Shown: positions 58,496-64,000 of the stretch, piece after piece
Layout of the letters: every line of letters begins with the position of its first letter
How positions within the stretch are numbered: the first letter of the stretch is position 1
Position numbers and translations under genes: made by a program
Notes under the pieces: model-generated
The model's database searches: none
Seen by the model: the letters and a program-made list of their open reading frames with translations, nothing else
Told to the model about the DNA's origin: nothing
Source of the DNA: Klebsormidium nitens
Taxonomy: Eukaryota > Streptophyta > Klebsormidiophyceae > Klebsormidiales > Klebsormidiaceae
Assembly (NCBI GenBank): GCA_000708835.1
Contig: DF237119.1
Coordinates: forward strand, 1 to 64,000
DNA length: 64,000 bases
Reading direction: 5' to 3'

Positions 58496-61400
58496 ATGCC
58501 ACCACATTTCAAGGAGGACGCTAGCATTAACCCTCTTTTTGATGCTGCAAAGAAATTGCAGGTAAGAAAATGCAGTGGGGACGTTTTTTTGGCAAATGAA
58601 TGGCAAATGCTAATTAGGAAGTCACCCTCAACCAGCACCTGGCACATTAAAGAAGATGATCCTCGATCAATCCTGACTGCTTTTCCAAGTCTCTTCATCA
58701 TCAGCATTTAGATAGTACTCCTGCCATCTACGATGTGAAAAGTCGCCATGATGCCTTCAGGATGTCCTGTTTGTTCCCCAATGGTTCACAGTGTAAGGGT
58801 TTATGTTGCTGGATTTTGCTGAAAACAACCATAATGTAATTTGCATTGGAGGACTTGAGCTGGCTAACAGATCATTGGGAACCCCTAAATTAAAACATGC
58901 CGCGTTCACATTGTGATTCATCACCAGTGGAATGTCAAAGTCACGTTTGTTTGCATTTACACCTTTTTCCCGCGGCTATGTTTCAGCTTTTTGTCTTTTG
59001 ATCCTGGTACATCCTATTATGAGACGGGTTCTGATCAGCATGCGGGTAAACTCTTGCAGGATACTCTTCTGGTTGCTAGTGCCTTCTCACTTATCATTGT
59101 TAGAGACTTGGTATTGCTGCGCGGGTTCTACCTAACTTGAAATCTCAAAGGTTTTGCATTTTGCAGTACATTGTTTGTATGTGAAGGCCTGGAGAAGCTT
59201 CCCTTTCTTAACCACCATTTAGCGCCCTGTCTTAGGTGGCGCATGCACAGCTTCTTGTGTGTAAGACTTCTTCAAACAAATTTTAAGGGGAGGTTGAGAA
59301 GAATCTTTGGTTACCATTTTCCAGCTAAATTGCCTGAAGCAGCTCCTGATGGAGATTAAGAACGGCTTGTTCTTTTCCTTGGAGCACATCCCTTTCATCA
59401 AAACCAGAGTCGCTGGGCCCTTTCAAGCGAGGAAAGGGGATAATCAGAGAAAGAATTGGAAGGGAACATGTTCCAGGTGCAGCGCCTAGAACAGCTTCTG
59501 ATGGAGACAATGGTGAAGGCCAGCATGCTCTTTTCTGTTTATTCAAAACCATCTCATCACGATTGAAAGCAAATCCTCACATAACACCTACAGGGAATGT
59601 AGTAGCTTCCTCTTTAATTGATTGCAGGTGAAACGCCGGAAGGAGCTCCTGATGGAGACGGCGGTGGAGGACAGTGGTGCTTGTTTCAGATTGGAACAGA
59701 CCATCTCATCTCACGTATGAAGTCTCCACATCCTCATACAAAACTACAGGGGAAGATTGATAGATGAGAGAGAAGATTGGTAGATTCCTGACTGACTCAT
59801 TGCAGGTGAAACGCCTGAAGCAGCTCCTGATGGAGACAGTGGTGGAGGACAGCGTGCTCTTCCAGTGTGATGACTTCAAACTTGATAAGAACCATCTCAT
59901 CACAGATGAATTCTCACATCCTCGTCTTACAACTACAACAGAAAATTGAGTAGATTCCTGGTTGAGTAATTGCAGGTGAAACGCCTGAAGCAGCTCCTGA
60001 TGGAGACAGTGGTGGAGGACAGCGTGCGTGCTCGTGACAGCAACGGCCGCACGGCGCTGCATTTTGCCTCGGGCACCGCCTCCTGCCAGTCTGCAGAGCT
60101 GCTCGTGGAAGCGGGGGCCGAGCTGGAATGCAAGGACATCGACGGTTACACACCACTACGTGAGTTCGTTCTTCCTAGTAATGAAAGTTGCGGTGCAGGT
60201 ACCCGCCCCTTCATGAGTGGTTCTCACGAAAATCAAAATCTCACTACTAGGGTGCCTGCAAGCACTGGCACCTTGCGTTCTGTTCATCATCGTACGGAGG
60301 GTCGAGGGCTGTTGCTGTTGTCAACAAAATGAGTGTCCAAATCCGATCCTAAGCACCTGCGTTTTTTTGGAAGTAGGCCCTACTTCATCTCAGGCAGATG
60401 AAATGTAGCTTGTCAAGATAATATTAATATGCTGTTGGGGGAGCATCCAACGTTGTATCAGCAGGTACAGAGCCGTGAGACACTGCTATATGTAGGCGCA
60501 ATCTCGTGTTCTCACAAACGCATTGCCATCGAGCATACTTATTACTCTTGTCTCATTGTTGTAGTCCCCTACAGGACCTCTTTGACGATTGATTACTTTT
60601 GGTACACTGTTCAAACTCTCCTTTTCCTTGTTCGACCATGCTTGCTCTTCCTCTTTCTGCACAAAATAAGCAAAGACCGGGTGCTATATCTAAACATAGT
60701 GGCCTGTTACTCTTCCCTCTGCATTTTCCCAACCGCACCTCGCCCTGATCCCCCATTTCAGACATGGCGGCCGGGTACGGGCGGGAGGATACCGTCAACT
60801 ACTTACTCGGCAAGGGGGCCAACCCCCTGACGGAGGACAATCTGGGGCGGAGCCCCCGGGAGCTTGCGCAGGAGATTGTTTCGCGGGGCCTGCCGAACCA
60901 GGGGGGGGTGAAAGTGCCCCGGGGCCAAATGGAGTTGGTCATTAAAGCGCTCATAAACGCCGAGGAAAAGTGGACAGAGGTTAGTACTCCGTCCCTCTAG
61001 AATGGGCGTGGAATGTGCACGTCCTTCTTTGATTCTCTTCGTTAATCTGCCTTCAATACCGACCGTCAAAGTTTTTGACGTTGTCAACAATGATGGCTGA
61101 CATCGGGCAGTCCTCCGTTTCATCTAGTGCTCGCTGCTTGTGACGGCTGCAGAAATGCAGTGGCAGGAGATCACGCCCTGCATCTAGAAACTTGTTGAGA
61201 CATTCCATCTTCTGTGAGGTGACTAGGGGGGTTTATCTGCTAGTAGGCCTCACTTTTCGGAAAGAGATGTGGGAAGAGGAGGGACGGCTATCCAACTCAT
61301 CTCCTGCTTTTGACAATAATGTCGGGATTCATTGAGGAAGTCCTGCTTTTGAGCAACGGACTTACGAAAAGGATTTATATGAATCTAGAAAATCCACGCA

Positions 61401-64000
61401 GGCAAAAGGGCTCGACTTGCACCGGATTGCTGCGATTCGTCTCCAATTCGTTATTGTATATCTAAAAATGGGGCGACATTCGCAATGCTTTGTTTCCTGA
61501 CAAGGAATCATGCCCATTCGGCTCAATAAGTATCTGTATTGGTTCTCAAGTCTCTCCTTTAACACCCCCCCAGGCCGGCTTGCCCACCCCTACCCCCGGC
61601 CCCACCGAGCCCTCTCCCAAGCGCTCACCCGGCAGCGCCCTGATTGCGGCTTCCTCAAAAGGCGACCTCGAAGCCGTAAAAGCCGGTGTTGAGTCGCTGC
61701 AGAAGAGCAAAATCAAGCGGAAGTCGGACGTCGACACAGCGCTCTCCAGCGCCAGTCGCAACGGGCATAAGGAGGTGGCCGCTTATCTGCTGGAGCAGGG
61801 TGCGGATGTGAACGCTTATGACCCGGATGGAGCGACGCCGTTGCTGGCGGCTGCGGATGGGGGGTCAGCCGAGTGAGTGGTTACTCTGATGTGCTCTTTT
61901 CTTTCAAAAGCAAATCATGGGGCAATTTTTTTTTTGGAAAACGGTCGTGTTTCGAACTCTGAACGCTGACGTTTGCTTGCGATTGATCAATTTTCTCATT
62001 CGAGAGATCTGTTGCTCGTATGTTTGTTCAACGTGAGTGCGTCTATTGCATGACGATCACATTGTAGGGCGGTCACTGCTTCGTCCAGGCCATCTTCTGG
62101 TCTCTTTGTAAGAAAGCACTAGTCAGAAGTCAACATCTTGTTTCTTTTCATGACTAGACAGGGACCAGAAAAAGCAGTTCTAAAACAAGCCGTAGCACGA
62201 TCTGAGGACTCGAGCTGCGCAAACTGCGGTCAAGCGACAAACTTCGATAATGAAAGCGGAACCCAACTCTCGACTGCAGGTGTGTCGAGCTGCTGATGCG
62301 CGCGGGCGCGATTGTGGATGCCAAGGACCGGGTGGGCGTTAGCGCATTGATTGCGGCCTCCTATAACGGACACGTGGACTGCGTCCGAAAGCTACTCAAG
62401 CATGCAGCGGACGTCAACGCGCAGAGCCACGGGGGCGTCACGCCGCTGATTGCGGCAGCGGAGGGGGGCAGCGAGAGCTGTGTACGGTTGCTGATTCAGG
62501 TAGGGTGATAGATGAAAAATAAATCAGGTAGTAAGCGAGAGACTTTAAAAGATCATGGCGGAATGAACTCTGTTATACCGAAAAAAGGTCCTTCCAGAAG
62601 CTCTCAAGACAGTAGTCTAGTAACCGTTTTGCGAGCAAGACGAGAGCGCCTTGGTGGTGCTCTACCTTTGACCGGTCAGGCTCACGCAGTGGCGTCCTGA
62701 AGAAGGTCTGAACTCGGTGTATCATACAGAGAATGTTCCCAACGCTTCCTAACTTGCGCACTTCAGTTCAAGTGCATGGAGCACTTGAGGAAGTCGGTCG
62801 GCTTCTTTGAACAACATCGGAAGGTAGAACACCTGTGCGCCCGAAGAAGATTACTGATCTGCTCATAAGTTGACTAGTCTCTCCTCTTAGTCCAATCCGA
62901 TGTTGTGGATTTCTCGTCGGCATATCTCGGATCCATGAGCAAACTTTACACCGCCCCTTCACCCTGAGTACTGGAAAGGTGGGACCGAAGACGTACCGTT
63001 AAAAACAAATCGTGTCTCTGCAGGCAGGGGGCGACTTGGAAGCCCGGACCGCCGAGGGGAAGACCGCCCTGATGCACGCCGTGGGCCAGAATATCACGGC
63101 CGCCGTCGAAGCGCTCATCTCTGCGGGTGCGGAGCTGGACGGAACGGACAACGAGGGGAGGACGGCGCTCCACCACGGCGCGAGGAAGCAGACGCCGGAG
63201 AGCTTGTGAGTAGCAGTCCACATTTGAATCTTTCACATGTGAGTGCACATGTTCGGATTCGAGGTTGTTATAGAAGGCTTTCCGAAATCACTTGAGGAGC
63301 TTTTCGAGAAAAATCTGGTCCTTTCTGACGCTTCAATTGAGTGGAAACCGAGGTGAGCTCACTGGTCTTTCAGTTGGTGTCTTTCTGGTCAAACTCGTGC
63401 TTCTTCTATGTTTCCAAGTTGTCGCTAGGGAACCGGTACTGCATTGCTCAGCTTTTACTTGAGTGCATCGATACACTTGGTAGTTCTGGTGGTATTGGGG
63501 TCACGAAAGCATTCTACATGTCCCATTATACACGAAGCAGCATTGAGCCGCTTCCATATCGTCCACGAGTATCAATGTCTTCAGTCCAATCCCGACCAGC
63601 CCTTTCTTCAGAGGCTGATGTAATTCCGTCCTAACAACATGAAATTCCCACCTCAGGAAAGCGCTGCTCAAGGCCGGGGCGGATGCCGCCCGCCGCTGCC
63701 GCCGGGGCCGCACGCCCCTGGACGAAGCAACCCCCCAGAGCGAAGCAGCCGCAATCCTAAGCGAGCGGTGGAAGGAGCTCGAAGTGGAAGCTACCCAGAA
63801 GCAGGAACGGCTTCTAGACGAGCTTCACGAGTCGAGTGCGGCGACCGCAAACGAAGGAGGGGTGTCGAGAAGCGCCAGGAAGAAGAGGGGGAAGAAAGCG
63901 CGCCGGAGGGAGAAAGGGGGGCCGGGGCAGGGCGAGGTGATTGGGGCCGGTTTTGGGGGAGAAGGAGACTTGGGTTTGGGAGAGAGTTTCGAGAAGGTTA
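58496..64000 (+). CDS. Ankyrin-repeat protein, partial (runs off the right end)
   Basis: Exons in the window: 58496-58561, 59976-60159, 60762-60979, 61574-61872, 62280-62499, 63024-63205 and 63657 to beyond 64000. All phases agree. The short first exon (MPPHFKEDASINPLFDAAKK) opens the protein. About ten ankyrin repeats follow (NGRTALHFASG, GYTPLHMAAGYGRED, DGATPLLAAADGG, VGVSALIAASYNGH, GGVTPLIAAAEGG, GKTALMHAVGQ, GRTALHHGARK), interrupted by a Pro-rich linker at the start of exon 4. The last visible part is Lys/Arg-rich (ARKKRGKKARRREK), perhaps nuclear-targeting. Such repeats bind proteins; the partner cannot be read here. The C-terminus is missing. Confidence 0.9.
59325..59880 (+). repeat. 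Four acceptor-edge copies of ankyrin gene exon 2
   Basis: TTGCAGGTGAAACGCCTGAAG and CAGCTCCTGATGGAGACAGTG open the working exon at 59976. Copies start at 59325, 59476, 59628 and 59806, steps 151, 152, 178 and 170 bp. Identity rises toward the working exon: the nearest copy is almost perfect through GTGGAGGACAGCGTG, while the farthest keeps only about 25 matching bases. Each copy retains a CAG acceptor but none has a donor in register. Confidence 0.95.

Noticed and set aside
59325-60030. A mutually exclusive alternative-exon cluster (Dscam-like)
   Set aside because: The copies have acceptors but no in-register donors, and the farther copies are badly decayed, so they cannot act as full alternative exons.
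1-64000. tRNA, rRNA and snoRNA genes
   Set aside because: No cloverleaf with A and B boxes and no rRNA-like stretch was recognised by eye. A covariance-model scan would be decisive.

Overview
The window reads as nuclear DNA of an intron-rich green streptophyte alga. The evidence is GT-AG (rarely GC-AG) introns, GC-rich exons in AT-richer introns, a TIR/NB-ARC receptor, a QWRF-family (augmin subunit 8) protein and a VEP1/PRISE reductase. A Klebsormidium-like organism fits best, but the species is inference. I rebuilt gene models by joining open frames at splice sites whose phases agree. Where total coding length divides by three and the product matches a known family, the models are solid.

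Layout. A + strand receptor-like gene fills about 0.6-12.4 kb: TIR, NB-ARC, a COR-like segment, LRRs, up to four membrane segments and an unknown C-terminal domain. About 2 kb without genes follows. A - strand gene (14.5-21.6 kb) fuses an F-box to five C2H2-type fingers. Divergent from it is a mitochondrial 2-oxoacid dehydrogenase kinase (BCKDK/PDK family, +, 22.3-27.2 kb). On the - strand are a PP2C phosphatase with an apparent one-base frameshift (28.5-32.0 kb) and a complete VEP1/PRISE reductase (33.8-40.0 kb). Ribosomal protein eS12 (+, 40.6-42.3 kb) is divergent from VEP1. An AUG8-like microtubule protein (-, 43.4-48.9 kb), a 611-bp assembly gap, TFIIE-alpha (+, 51-55.6 kb), an intronless F-box protein (-, 56.3-57.7 kb), a small doubtful ORF and an ankyrin-repeat gene running off the right end (+, 58.5-64 kb) complete the set.

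The strongest unexplained signal recurs in at least six unrelated genes. The edge of an exon, with its own acceptor or donor splice site and adjoining intron, is repeated in tandem into the neighbouring intron as decaying copies. The unit is usually about 120-180 bp. In the ankyrin gene the copies become less similar with distance from the working exon. These arrays account for much of the intron length and for many spurious short ORFs.

The genes are mostly housekeeping or signalling functions and do not form an operon-like system. Their links are positional: divergent promoters at about 21.6-22.3, 40.0-40.6, 48.9-51 and 58.2-58.5 kb, and convergent 3' ends at about 12.4-14.5, 27.2-28.5, 42.3-43.4 and 55.6-56.3 kb.
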